From JALOAT01 sp041687015 (lineage in GTDB: Bacteria; Pseudomonadota; Gammaproteobacteria; Thiohalomonadales; Thiohalomonadaceae), in the NCBI GenBank assembly GCA_041687015.1, contig JAWLCT010000007.1, positions 1 through 64,000 on the forward strand: 64,000 bases of DNA, read 5' to 3'. Below the pieces are notes generated by a model that saw only the letters and a list, made by a program, of their open reading frames with translations, ran no database searches and had not been told where the DNA came from. A program made the translations under genes and the position numbers. Below are positions 35,382-45,391 of this stretch, piece after piece (the first letter of the stretch is position 1; the number at the start of each line of letters is the position of its first letter).

Positions 35382-36011
35382 TCAGCCACGAAGCTCTTTT
35401 TCGGCTTCGGTGAGACTGAGACGGAAGGATGGGCGCTTGAACAGGCGCGCGGCATAACCGCCGAGGGCCTTGGCCTGTGCAGGTAATTCTATCTTCATCT
35501 GAGGCAGACGCCAGAGCAGCGGTGCGAGTGCGCAGTCGACCAGCGTCAATTCGTTGCTCATGAAGAACGGGCTGCTCTGGACCGCGGGGCTGAGCACCAG
35601 CAAATCCTCAGTCAGCTCCTTGCGTGCGGCCGTGGCGGCTTTGCCGCCGTTACTCGAGAGGATAATGGCCATACGGCTGTAGAGTTCCTTCTCGATGCGG
35701 GCCAGGGTTAGACGGCTGCGCGCCCTCGACACCGGGTCCACAGGCAGCAGCGGGGGATGGGGAAAGCGCTCGTCCAGGTACTCCAGGATGACCGTGGGCT
35801 CGTACAGCACCAGATCACGATCCACCAGCGTGGGCACAGAGGCGTACGGGTTGATGTCGGCAAGGTCTTCGGGAACCGCCGAAGGCGTCACCTGGACGAT
35901 CTCGGCCTCGATGCCCTTCTCGGCGATCACCCAGCGAACCTGGTGACTGTAGGCGTCTGACCGCCCCGAAAACAACGTTATTCCTGAGCGCCGGCTGACA
36001 GAAAGGACCAT
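35382..36011 (-). CDS. sspA: Stringent starvation protein A
   Basis: Glutathione-S-transferase-fold protein that binds RNA polymerase and modulates stationary-phase and stress transcription. The 209-residue protein has a thioredoxin-like N-terminal domain (DAYSHQVRWVIAEKGIEAEIV, NPYASVPTLVDRDLVLYEPTVILEYLDE). The C-terminal helical domain carries the surface proline-rich segment FPHPPLLPVDP. A GGAG precedes the ATG. The pet operon lies just upstream, a common arrangement. Confidence 0.95.
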   Translation of the reverse strand: MVLSVSRRSGITLFSGRSDAYSHQVRWVIAEKGIEAEIVQVTPSAVPEDLADINPYASVPTLVDRDLVLYEPTVILEYLDERFPHPPLLPVDPVSRARSRLTLARIEKELYSRMAIILSSNGGKAATAARKELTEDLLVLSPAVQSSPFFMSNELTLVDCALAPLLWRLPQMKIELPAQAKALGGYAARLFKRPSFRLSLTEAEKELRG

Positions 36012-36071
36012 CGGAGTCTCCTGTCCTTACGAGCGAAAACCAGGGCGAGGCCCCGGCTCAGAATGGTTGGA

Positions 36072-36091
36072 GCGGGGCCTGCCGGCCCCGC
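36072..36091. terminator. GC-rich hairpin after petC
   Basis: A perfect 8-bp stem GCGGGGCC/GGCCCCGC with a 4-base loop lies about 10 bases after the petC stop and before sspA. No T run follows. It resembles the core of the REP-like element at 54157-54238 and may be a relative of it. Confidence 0.4.
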
Positions 36092-36101
36092 CCCAGGTCC
36101 A

Positions 36102-36842
36102 TCAGTGGACGTCTTTCCAGTACTCCTTCTTCAGGAGATACGCGACCACGAAAAACACTGCCAGGAAACCGAGCACCCACCAGCCCATGCGCTGGCGCTG
36201 GAGCTGGGCCGGTTCGCCCAGGTAAACCATGAAGTTCACCAGGTCGCGCGCGGCCTCATCGTACTCGGCCGGCGTCATCTTGCCGGGCTGTACGAGTTCG
36301 AAGCCGGCGAGCACCTGCTTCTCCGAACCGTCGGCGGCTTTCTCGGCCTTGTACACGGCCTTCTGTACGCCCTGCAGATCCCACAGCACATGGGGCATAC
36401 CCACGTCCGGGAACACCGCATTGTTCACGCCGAACGGACGCTTCTCGTCGACGTAGAAGGTGCGCAGGTAGGTGTACAGGTAGTCGGCGCCACGGGCACG
36501 GGCCATCACCGACAGGTCCGGCGGCGGCGCGCCGAACCAGGCCTTGGCGTCGGCGACGGGCATGGCCACCTTCATGGTGTCGCCCACCTTATCGCCAGCG
36601 AACATGAGGTTCTGCTGAACCTGCTCGTCCGTGAGGCCCAGATCGCGGCCCATGCGGTTGTAGCGCATGTACTGCGCCGAGTGGCAGCTCAGGCAGTAGT
36701 TGGTGAACAGCTTGGCACCGCGCTGGAGCGAGGCCGTGTCGGACAGGTCGACGTTGGCCTTGTCCAGGTGGAAACCGCCGCCGGCCGCGAGCGTCAGACC
36801 GGGAAGAGCGGCGAATACGAATGCAATGATCAGCTTTCTCAT
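36102..36842 (-). CDS. petC: Ubiquinol-cytochrome c reductase, cytochrome c1
   Basis: Membrane-anchored c-type cytochrome of the bc1 complex that passes electrons to soluble cytochrome c. The 246-residue protein has a signal peptide (cleavage near residue 19) and a CLSCH heme site at residues 50-54. The PVADAKAWFGAPPPDLS region contains the distal part of the heme pocket. A C-terminal anchor (WWVLGFLAVFFVVAYLL) is present. The ATG overlaps the petB stop (ATGA); the frame is open far upstream within petB. Confidence 0.96.
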   Translation of the reverse strand: MRKLIIAFVFAALPGLTLAAGGGFHLDKANVDLSDTASLQRGAKLFTNYCLSCHSAQYMRYNRMGRDLGLTDEQVQQNLMFAGDKVGDTMKVAMPVADAKAWFGAPPPDLSVMARARGADYLYTYLRTFYVDEKRPFGVNNAVFPDVGMPHVLWDLQGVQKAVYKAEKAADGSEKQVLAGFELVQPGKMTPAEYDEAARDLVNFMVYLGEPAQLQRQRMGWWVLGFLAVFFVVAYLLKKEYWKDVH

Positions 36843-38077
36843 TGGGTCACCCTTTCCGGAACCGGCTTGGTCTTCTCGAACTTCGGAATGAACGCGAGTG
36901 CGATGAAGAACGCGAAGTAGTAGATGGTGCCAAGCTGGGCGATCAACGTGAACAGGTCGGTGCTCGGCTTCATGCCGAGGAAGCCCAGCAGGACAAAGTC
37001 GGCCGCGAACAGGGCCAGCAAAACCTTGAAGCACAGGCCACGGTAGCGGATGGACTTCACCGGGCTGCGATCCAGCCAGGGCAGGAAGAACAGGATCACC
37101 ACGGCCGCCCCCATCACCACCACGCCGGGAAACGCGGAGCCGGCGATGGACGGCACGGCGCGCAGCATGGCGTAGAACGGCGTGAAGTACCACACCGGCG
37201 CGATGTGCGCAGGCGTCTTCATCGGGTCAGCCGGCTCGAAATTGGGGTGCTCCAGGAAAAAGCCGTTCATCTCCGGCGCGAAGAACACCACCGCGGCGAA
37301 GAACATCAGGAACACCACCACGCCGACGATGTCCTTCACCGTGTAGTACGGGTGGAAGGGGATGCCGTCCAGCGGAATGTGGGTGACCGGGTCCTTCTTC
37401 TTCTTGATTTCCACGCCGTCGGGGTTGTTGGAACCCACTTCGTGCAGGGCGAGGATGTGGGCCACCACCAGGCCGACCAGCACCAGCGGCACGGCGATCA
37501 CGTGGAAGGCGAAGAAGCGGTTCAAGGTGGCGTCGGATACCACGTAGTCACCGCGGATCCACAGGGACAGGTCCTCGCCGATGAAGGGCACGGCAGAGAA
37601 CAGGTTCACGATGACCTGCGCACCCCAGTAGGACATCTGGCCCCAGGGGAGCAGATAACCGAAGAAGGCTTCGGCCATCAGCGCCAAATAGATCAGGCAG
37701 CCGAAGATCCAGATGAGTTCGCGGGGCTTCTTGTACGAGCCGTACATCAAGCCGCGGAACATGTGCAGGTACACCACCACGAAGAACGCTGAGGCGCCGG
37801 TGGAGTGCATGTAGCGGATCAGCCAGCCGTAATCCACGTCACGCATGATGTACTCGACGGACGCGAACGCCAGGGCGCCGTCCGGCTTGTAGTTCATGGT
37901 GAGGAAGATGCCGGTGACAATCTGGATGGCCAGCACCAGGATGGCGAGGGAACCGAAGAAGTACCAGAAGTTGAAATTCTTCGGTGCGTAGTACTCGGAA
38001 AGGTGCTCTTTCCACATCTTGCTGAGCGGGAAACGGTCGTCCACCCAGCCCAGGACTTGGGTCATCATGTTGCTCAT
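36839..38077 (-). CDS. petB: Ubiquinol-cytochrome c reductase, cytochrome b
   Basis: Core membrane subunit of the bc1 complex, with the quinol oxidation and reduction sites and two b hemes. The 412-residue protein has the full set of about eight helices. The heme-ligand histidines lie in RYMHSTGASAFFVVVYLHMFRG and FAFHVIAVPLVLVGLVVAHILALHEVG. The quinol-site motif appears as PEMNG. The ATG shares a base with the petA stop (TAATG). Confidence 0.97.
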   Translation of the reverse strand: MSNMMTQVLGWVDDRFPLSKMWKEHLSEYYAPKNFNFWYFFGSLAILVLAIQIVTGIFLTMNYKPDGALAFASVEYIMRDVDYGWLIRYMHSTGASAFFVVVYLHMFRGLMYGSYKKPRELIWIFGCLIYLALMAEAFFGYLLPWGQMSYWGAQVIVNLFSAVPFIGEDLSLWIRGDYVVSDATLNRFFAFHVIAVPLVLVGLVVAHILALHEVGSNNPDGVEIKKKKDPVTHIPLDGIPFHPYYTVKDIVGVVVFLMFFAAVVFFAPEMNGFFLEHPNFEPADPMKTPAHIAPVWYFTPFYAMLRAVPSIAGSAFPGVVVMGAAVVILFFLPWLDRSPVKSIRYRGLCFKVLLALFAADFVLLGFLGMKPSTDLFTLIAQLGTIYYFAFFIALAFIPKFEKTKPVPERVTQ

Positions 38078-38670
38078 TACGCCGCTCCTTCGTCTACGCC
38101 GACCAGAATTCGGGTGTCGGCCAGGAACTTATACGGCGGCACCTCGAGGTTTTTCGGGGCGGGAACGCCCTTATAGACACGACCGGCCAAATCGAAGCGG
38201 GAGCCGTGGCAGGGGCAGAAGAAGCCGCCCTTCCACTCAGAACCCAGGTCCGCCGGCGCGATATCGGGGCGGTAGGTGGGCGAGCAGCCCAGGTGGGTGC
38301 AGATACCGACGATCACCGCGTACTCAGGCTTGATCGAGCGGTTTCCGTTCTTGCAGTACTCCGGCTGCTGGGTGTCTTCGGACGCCGGATCCAGCAGTTC
38401 GCCGTCGAGTGAAGGCAGATCCTTCAGGTTCTGCTCAGTGCGGCGCACGATCCACACAGGCTTGCCGCGCCACTCGACGGTCATCATCTGACCGGGTTCG
38501 AGCTTGCTGACGTCGGCTTCGACGGGGGCGCCAGCGGCCTGTGCGCGAGCGCTCGGCTGCATGGACAGGATAAATGGAGCCAAGGCATACGCGGTTCCCA
38601 CACCGCCCACCACAGTGGTGAGCGCGGTGAGGACGCGGCGCCGGCCCTTGTCAACGCCTTCTTTGCTCAT
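38077..38670 (-). CDS. petA: Ubiquinol-cytochrome c reductase, Rieske iron-sulfur subunit
   Basis: Carries the [2Fe-2S] cluster that takes the first electron from quinol. The 197-residue protein has a twin-arginine-type N-terminus (GRRRVLTALTT) with one membrane helix. The cluster motifs are CTHLGC (124-129) and CPCHGS (152-157), complete with both Cys and His ligands. I chose the ATG at 38670, which has GGGAGAGG upstream, over an in-frame start nine codons earlier. First gene of petABC. Confidence 0.97.
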   Translation of the reverse strand: MSKEGVDKGRRRVLTALTTVVGGVGTAYALAPFILSMQPSARAQAAGAPVEADVSKLEPGQMMTVEWRGKPVWIVRRTEQNLKDLPSLDGELLDPASEDTQQPEYCKNGNRSIKPEYAVIVGICTHLGCSPTYRPDIAPADLGSEWKGGFFCPCHGSRFDLAGRVYKGVPAPKNLEVPPYKFLADTRILVGVDEGAA

Positions 38671-38823
38671 CAAACCTCTCCCAATGACCCTAACCAAGAA
38701 AACGCTTCAGAATCCATCCGCAATGCGAACAGTTCTGCTTTCGAATTTGCAAATATAGTTATGAACTTCTACGAAATTAACCGCGGATTCTCGTACAAAG
38801 CAAGGAAGCAGGTCAAGAACGCT

Positions 38824-39570
38824 TCAGACGGGGTTCGCTTCATCCACAAACGTGTGAACCAGTCCGAAACGGCCCGCCAGCAGCTCGCCCAGGGCCTGAA
38901 CGCCATACCGCTCGGTGGCGTGGTGGCCGGCGGCGAAATAGTGGATGCCCAATTCGCGTGCGGTGTGGAAGGTACGCTCGGAGATTTCGCCGCTCACGTA
39001 GGCATCGAGGCCCAATGCGGCGGCGTGCTCCAGATAGTCCTGGGCTGCTCCGCTGCACCAGCCCACGCGCCGGATCGGCCGATCAGCAGGGATGTGCAAG
39101 GGCTCGCGCCCCAACTGGCGGGCGAGCCGCGCGGCGAAGGATTCGCCGCTCTCGGGTGCCGGAGTTTCCCCGTGCATGGCCACCTCTGCGGGTCCGAAAC
39201 GGCCGCTCACGGCCAGTTCCAGATCGGCGGCGAGGCGGGCGTTGTTGCCGAGCTCCGGGTGGGCGTCCAGTGGCAGGTGATAGGCGAGCAGGCTGATGTC
39301 GTTACGCAGCAGGGCACCCAGGCGGCGGGCTTTCATGCCGATAACGCGCGGATCTTCACCGCGCCAGAAATAACCGTGGTGCACCAGGAGCAAATCGGCC
39401 CGCCGCTCGATGGCCGCGTCGATGAGCACCTGACTCGCCGTTACGCCCGAAACGATGCTGCGCACCGATTCCCGTCCCTGCACCTGCAGGCCGTTGGGAC
39501 AGTAGTCCTGAAACCGGGCGCTCTCGAGGAATTCGTCGCAGAACGCCACCAACTCGCGCAGATTCACCAT
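38824..39570 (-). CDS. Nif3-like dinuclear metal centre protein (YbgI family)
   Basis: A 248-residue member of the widespread Nif3/DUF34 family. These form ring-shaped hexamers with two metals per subunit and have been linked to GTP cyclohydrolase-like or repair roles without a settled function. The metal ligands appear in LLLVHHGYFWRGED and LAYHLPLDAHPELGNNARLA. The C-terminal HTARELGIHYFAAGHHATERYGVQAL follows. About 150 bases separate it from petA, in which I see no gene. Confidence 0.92.
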   Translation of the reverse strand: MVNLRELVAFCDEFLESARFQDYCPNGLQVQGRESVRSIVSGVTASQVLIDAAIERRADLLLVHHGYFWRGEDPRVIGMKARRLGALLRNDISLLAYHLPLDAHPELGNNARLAADLELAVSGRFGPAEVAMHGETPAPESGESFAARLARQLGREPLHIPADRPIRRVGWCSGAAQDYLEHAAALGLDAYVSGEISERTFHTARELGIHYFAAGHHATERYGVQALGELLAGRFGLVHTFVDEANPV

Positions 39571-39621
39571 GGGGTGGCCCGTTCAGTTAAGATGGTCACT
39601 TCATCGACCGTAGGATAAACG

Positions 39622-40776
39622 ATGGCCGTGTACCGCCGCCTCACGTTTCTCTTCCAATCCATCACCATCGGACTCGCAATCGCCTTTCTGCTGCTGTTGT
39701 GGAAACCGGAGATATTTGAGCTGGGCACGCCCACGGTACAGGTCCTGGAGGCCCCTGCGGGCGAGCGTACGCGCACGGGTGGGCTGTCCTTCGCCGATGC
39801 GGTCGGTATCGCCGCCCCGGCGGTGGTCAACGTCAACACCCGCAAGATGGTGCAAGAGCGCGCCAATCCGCTGTTCGACGATCCGGTATTCCGGCACTTC
39901 TTCGGTGACAGCCTGGGCGCAGTACCGCGCCGGCGCCTCGAGACCAGCCTGGGCTCGGGCGTGATCATCAGCCCCCAGGGTTACATCCTCACCAACAATC
40001 ACGTGATCGATGGCGCAGAGGAGATCCAGGTTTCTTTGCGCGACGGCCGCACGGCGGCAGCCACCGTGGTCGGTACCGACCCAGAGGCGGACCTGGCGGT
40101 GCTCAAGGTGTCCTTGTCCAGCCTCCCCACGGTAGTGCTCGGCCGCTCCGAAGACCTGCGCGAAGGCGACGTGGTCCTGGCCATCGGCAATCCCTTCGGT
40201 GTGGGCCAGACGGTCACCCAGGGCATTGTCAGTGCCACCGGACGCACCCAGCTGGGTATTAGCACCTTCGAGAACTTCATCCAGACCGATGCGGCCATCA
40301 ACCCGGGCAACTCCGGCGGCGCGCTCATCAACGCCGCCGGTGAACTGGTGGGCATCAACACGGCCATTTTCTCGCGCACGGGTGGCTCTCAGGGCATTGG
40401 TTTCGCCATCCCGGTGGCCATCGCACGGGGTGTCATGGAACAAATCATCGAAACCGGGCACGTGAGCCGCGGCTGGCTCGGCATCGAAATCCAGGACCTC
40501 AGCCCCGAATTGGCGGAATCCTTCGGCATGAAGGGGGAAAAAGGCGTGGTGGTCGCAGGGGTGCTGAAGTCCGGCCCGGCGGACAAAGCCGGCATGCAGC
40601 CCGGCGATGTCATTCGCACCATTGCGGGCCGACCGGTCAACAACGTGACCGCCGCCCTCGACCTCATCGCCCAGAGCCGCCCCGGCAGCCGCGTGAGTAT
40701 CGAGGTGGTGCGCGACGGGCGCGCGGTAACTATCGAGGCGGAGGCGGGCGAACGCCCACTGCAACCCCCGGCCTGA
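39622..40776 (+). CDS. degS: DegS/AlgW-type membrane-anchored serine protease
   Basis: Periplasmic HtrA-family protease that senses misfolded porins and starts sigma-E activation by cleaving the anti-sigma factor. The 384-residue protein has an N-terminal membrane anchor (about 9-27), a trypsin-like domain with catalytic His127, Asp157 and Ser231 (TNNHVI, EADLAV, GNSGGAL), and one PDZ domain (about 275-370). A single PDZ and an anchor indicate DegS/AlgW over DegP/DegQ. No rseA or rpoE lies in the window. Confidence 0.93.
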   Translation: MAVYRRLTFLFQSITIGLAIAFLLLLWKPEIFELGTPTVQVLEAPAGERTRTGGLSFADAVGIAAPAVVNVNTRKMVQERANPLFDDPVFRHFFGDSLGAVPRRRLETSLGSGVIISPQGYILTNNHVIDGAEEIQVSLRDGRTAAATVVGTDPEADLAVLKVSLSSLPTVVLGRSEDLREGDVVLAIGNPFGVGQTVTQGIVSATGRTQLGISTFENFIQTDAAINPGNSGGALINAAGELVGINTAIFSRTGGSQGIGFAIPVAIARGVMEQIIETGHVSRGWLGIEIQDLSPELAESFGMKGEKGVVVAGVLKSGPADKAGMQPGDVIRTIAGRPVNNVTAALDLIAQSRPGSRVSIEVVRDGRAVTIEAEAGERPLQPPA

Positions 40777-40837
40777 CGCGGCGCGGCCCCGTGGGGCGCC
40801 GGACTATAGTTCGGAAAAGCCTTCGGGAGCCGCCGCC

Positions 40838-41191
40838 ATGCGAACGACACTCCTGGCCTCTGCCTGCGCGCTGTTCCTGCTTTGGACCGGCACCGGCTCG
40901 GCACAACCGCCCCCCGGACTCCAGCAGGCCATGACCCAGGCCCGCGGCATCACCCAGGATCTTGGCGAGATGCTGTTGAGCGAGCACCTCACGGACCCCA
41001 CCCGGGTGCGCGACATGGCCGAAGTGACCAACCTGCTCACTTTCGCCCTGCGCGACATGGCCGTGATGGCAGAATTCGGCACCCTCTCCGATGCCCAGCG
41101 CGCGCAGCTCACCACCACCCTCGACACGGCCCGCCTGATGCTCGATCAGATGCAGCAGAGCATCCTCGAGGAACGACTCCAGCGCCCGTAA
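40838..41191 (+). CDS. Small secreted helical protein, unknown
   Basis: A 117-residue protein with a clear signal peptide (about 1-22, ending GSA before QPPPG). The mature part of about 95 residues is predicted all-helical, with no cysteine. It has two pairs of amphipathic helices and is rich in Met, Leu and Gln. I do not recognise the family. A -10-like TATAGT at 40805 precedes it, without a matching -35. It is convergent with the PRC-barrel gene, with the ggtcagagt palindrome between them. Confidence 0.65.
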   Translation: MRTTLLASACALFLLWTGTGSAQPPPGLQQAMTQARGITQDLGEMLLSEHLTDPTRVRDMAEVTNLLTFALRDMAVMAEFGTLSDAQRAQLTTTLDTARLMLDQMQQSILEERLQRP

Positions 41192-41194
41192 CAA

Positions 41195-41267
41195 ACCAAT
41201 GGGGTCAGAGTACTCTGACCACCTTTTTCAATTGACTCTGACCCCACGGATTCTGACCCCACGGATT
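41195..41267. repeat. GGGGTCAGAGT palindromic repeat
   Basis: Arms TGGGGTCAGAGT (41200-41211) and ACTCTGACCCCA (41235-41246) are perfect inverted repeats. Inside the first half lies an 18-base perfect palindrome (41202-41219). A direct duplication CGGATTCTGACCCCA follows up to the stop codon of the next gene. In other genomes sequences of this type are dispersed and, as I recall, associated with REP-type tyrosine transposases; none is in this window. Confidence 0.7.
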
Positions 41268-41879
41268 CTACGGGGCCGGGACGGGTTGTTCGTTGGCTTC
41301 GAAGACGCTGAATTCGCTGCGACTCAGCACGCCGTCTCCGTCCTGATCGTACAGTCTGAACCGGTCGCGGAGTGCGACCATGGGCTCCACCTCGGCGGGG
41401 GTCAACTGGCCGTCATCGTCAGCGTCCAGGGTGGCGAAGTCGGCCACCGCGGCGGTGGCGCGCCGAACCCGGTAATAGCGCTCCACCCGCGCTATCCAGC
41501 GCGTATCACCGTCCTGCCACACATCCGCCGTGATAGTGGGTGCCTCGACCAGAGTATCGCGGTTGAGTGCGACCACCAGATGGTCCCTGGCCAGTGCGGG
41601 CCGTGCAACATCCCAAGGGACGGCAGTAAGCCGGTCCCCCATGTGTAGAAACCCGCCGTAGGCAAGCACCAGGTAACGCACCCGCCCCGCGCCATCGAGT
41701 ACGATCTCGCGCACCTGCCCCAAGCGCTCCCCCTCGGGATTCTGAACTTCCTTGCCGATGATCTCGGTAGCACGAAACGGTCCTGCGGTATCCGGCTCGC
41801 CGCGTTCCTGCGCTCCGGCGGAACAGGCGAGCACCGCGAGCAGCGCGAGCAGCGTGAACAGCATTGCAGGGGCACGCAT
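41268..41879 (-). CDS. Exported PRC-barrel protein with two EF-hands
   Basis: A 203-residue exported protein: signal peptide (about 1-23), a PRC-barrel-like domain (about 36-105: IIGKEVQNPEGERLGQVREI..) and two canonical EF-hand loops. The loops are DADDDGQLTPAE (152-163) and DQDGDGVLSRSE (178-189). The combination suggests a periplasmic or envelope Ca2+-responsive protein; its role is unknown. A GGAGG lies before the ATG at 41879. The frame is open upstream antisense to the lipid kinase, but that part is not coding. A cysteine at residue 19 leaves a lipoprotein form possible. Confidence 0.8.
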   Translation of the reverse strand: MRAPAMLFTLLALLAVLACSAGAQERGEPDTAGPFRATEIIGKEVQNPEGERLGQVREIVLDGAGRVRYLVLAYGGFLHMGDRLTAVPWDVARPALARDHLVVALNRDTLVEAPTITADVWQDGDTRWIARVERYYRVRRATAAVADFATLDADDDGQLTPAEVEPMVALRDRFRLYDQDGDGVLSRSEFSVFEANEQPVPAP

Positions 41880-42047
41880 GGCCACCTCCCTGTCAGGCCT
41901 CGTTGCAATGGTCGCCGGTATTTGGTGACGCTGCCTTCGCGAAAGCGCTTGAGTTGGCTCACGAAAATTCCTATCCCCCGGCAGCTCCCGTGGTCGCTCT
42001 ACACTCATGATGAGCATCCACTGCGCGGTTTCTGCAGAGGTGATCCG

Positions 42048-42953
42048 ATGCCCCGCGCCCTGCTGGTCGCGAATACGCGCGCCCGCGCCGGTATTGCAGG
42101 TGTGGACGCGGCGGTGCGTTTGTTGCTGGAGCGGGGTTTTTCTGTGGACGCTTCGGTCACGGCCGACGCGCAGCGCGTGCCGCAGATGATCGATGAAGGC
42201 TGTGCCGGTGCGGACGTGATAGTCGTCGGGGGCGGTGACGGTACCCTCAATGTGGCGGCATCGGCCCTGCTGGGCTGCGGCAGGCCGCTGGGTATCCTGC
42301 CCCTGGGGACCGCCAACGACCTCGCCCGTACGCTGCTCATCCCGCCCGATCCGGCCGGCGCCATGGAGGTTGTGGTGGGAGGGCGCATTCATCCCATCGA
42401 TCTGGGACGCGTGAATGGCGTCTACTTCTTCAACGTGGCGAGCATCGGGCTGAGTGTCCGAGTGACGCGGCGCGTCACGCCCGAGCTCAAGCAGCGCTTT
42501 GGCTTCCTGGCTTATGCGCGCGCCGCAGCCGCCGAGATCACGCGGCTGCGCCCGTTCCGGGCGCGCATCGACAGCGAAAATGAACATCTGGAAGTACAAG
42601 CCATTCAAATCGCCGTGGGCAACGGGCGCTATCACGGCGGCGGAACGCCCGTGGCGGCGGAGGCGGAGGTGGACGACCGACAGTTGTTTCTCTACAGCAT
42701 CCCGCCGCAACCCATGCGACAGTTGCTGCGGCTGGTGCCGACCCTCCGCCGCGGCAAACATGCCGAGACGCCACACGTCCTCCTGTTGCACGGCAAGCGG
42801 GTCACTTTGCACACCCCCCATCCCATGCCGGTGGATACGGACGGCGAGCTCACCACCTCCACCCCAGCCCATTTCGAGGTTCTGCCCGGTGTGCTGCCGG
42901 TGTTCGTGCCGGAAGCCTATCTGGCGGCGAGGGCGCGTCGTGCTGCGCAGTGA
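42048..42953 (+). CDS. Diacylglycerol/lipid kinase family protein (YegS/BmrU-like)
   Basis: A 301-residue protein of the DAGK catalytic superfamily. It has the nucleotide-binding loop VIVVGGGDGTLN (GGGDGT at 61-66), LGILPLGTANDLARTL, and the beta-sandwich C-terminal domain with AVGNGRYHGGGTPVA. Members phosphorylate diacylglycerol, ceramide or phosphatidylglycerol; the substrate cannot be read from sequence. The ATG at 42048 has AGAGGTG upstream. The gene overlaps the next small gene if that begins at its GTG. Confidence 0.88.
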   Translation: MPRALLVANTRARAGIAGVDAAVRLLLERGFSVDASVTADAQRVPQMIDEGCAGADVIVVGGGDGTLNVAASALLGCGRPLGILPLGTANDLARTLLIPPDPAGAMEVVVGGRIHPIDLGRVNGVYFFNVASIGLSVRVTRRVTPELKQRFGFLAYARAAAAEITRLRPFRARIDSENEHLEVQAIQIAVGNGRYHGGGTPVAAEAEVDDRQLFLYSIPPQPMRQLLRLVPTLRRGKHAETPHVLLLHGKRVTLHTPHPMPVDTDGELTTSTPAHFEVLPGVLPVFVPEAYLAARARRAAQ

Positions 42954-43329
42954 AGCCCAGGCGATGTTGAATGAACTGCGCGCCGCGCTGCTCGCTTCGG
43001 CCCATCACCGGCGCACCCTCGCCCGACACCTGCCCCGTTACGCGCCCGGCCTGATTACCCAGGCGGGCCAGCGGGAGCATTGGGGAAATGCGCTTGCTGC
43101 CTTCATCCGCGCCTCGGGCGACCTGCCCGACACACCGGACCCGGAACGGGAAATCGCCGGCGAACTGGCGCTACGCATGCGCCAGCTGCTGGAGGGCGAG
43201 CAGGCAGCAATGTCCGCGTTGGCTCAGGAAGACGACCATCTGCTGATGCTGTCAAAACGCACGCGCGCGCAGACGCTGCCGGAAGAGGCACAGGCGCTGC
43301 TGGATGAAATGGAACAGGCGCTCAGTTGA
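42940..43329 (+). CDS. Conserved small helical protein, unknown
   Basis: A protein of 129 residues from GTG 42940 (121 from ATG 42964), with no signal or cysteine. It has alternating Arg/Ala-rich and Glu/Leu-rich helices, including HHRRTLARHLPRYAPGL and a C-terminal LPEEAQALLDEMEQAL. It is unrecognised. It overlaps the lipid kinase by 14 bases if the GTG is used, with GAGGG upstream, so coupling is likely. It ends 12 bases from the convergent hisD end. Confidence 0.6.
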   Translation: MLRSEAQAMLNELRAALLASAHHRRTLARHLPRYAPGLITQAGQREHWGNALAAFIRASGDLPDTPDPEREIAGELALRMRQLLEGEQAAMSALAQEDDHLLMLSKRTRAQTLPEEAQALLDEMEQALS

Positions 43330-43341
43330 GCGCCTGTCGGG

Positions 43342-44640
<1,299 letters not shown>

Positions 44641-44666
44641 CGGTGCTCCTGAATCGAAAAAAAGCA

Positions 44667-44741
44667 TTAACCACGGGGAACACGGGGGACACGGGGAAAT
44701 CCGGTTTCTTACCCCGTGTTCCCCGTGTCCCCCGTGGTTAT
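44667..44741. repeat. CACGGGG-family hairpin between hisG and hisD
   Basis: The left arm (44668-44699) and right arm (44709-44740) are near-perfect inverted copies of about 32 bases around a 9-base loop. Each arm is built of three roughly 9-base units (ccacgggga, acacggggg, acacgggga). It fills most of the 107-base spacer between the two genes and could act as an RNA stem-loop attenuating hisD. Confidence 0.85.
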
Positions 44742-44747
44742 TCTTCT

Positions 44748-45391
44748 TCAGTCCTTCATGCCACGGCGCTGTTCGACCGCATCGGCGACGGCGTCGATGA
44801 AGGCCTTCACGCGTGCGTGCTTGATCTTCAGCGAGGCGCGGTTGACCACCAGGCGCGAGCTGATGTCGGCGATGTGTTCCAGGGGCTCCAGACCGTTGGC
44901 GCGCAGGGTGTTGCCGGTGTCCACCAGATCGACGATGCGATCGGCCAGGCCCACCAGCGGCGCCAGTTCCATGGAACCGTAGAGCTTGATCACCTCCACC
45001 TGCTTGCCCTGCTCGGCGTAGTAACGGCGTGCGATGTTCACGAACTTGGTGGCGATGCGCAGGCGTCCGCGCGGCTCCGGACCGGGGCGGCCGGCGACCA
45101 TGAGGCGACAGCGGGCAATGTCCAGATCAAGAGGCTCGTACAGGCCTTCGCCGCCGTGCTCCATGAGCACGTCCTTGCCGGCGACGCCCACGTCGGCGGC
45201 GCCATAGGCGACATAGGTGGGCACGTCGGTGGCGCGGATGATCACCAGTTTCACGTCGTCCTGATTGGTGTCCAGGATCAGCTTGCGGCTGGTTTCAGGA
45301 TCATCCTTCGGGACGATGCCGGCATGTGCAAGCAGCGGCAGCGTCTCCTTGAAGATGCGGCCCTTGGACAGGGCAATGGTCAGGGTATCCG

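Noticed and set aside
41880..42872. Upstream extension of the PRC-barrel EF-hand gene
   Set aside because: The frame stays open antisense to the lipid kinase, but the signal peptide and a GGAGG site fix the start at 41879.
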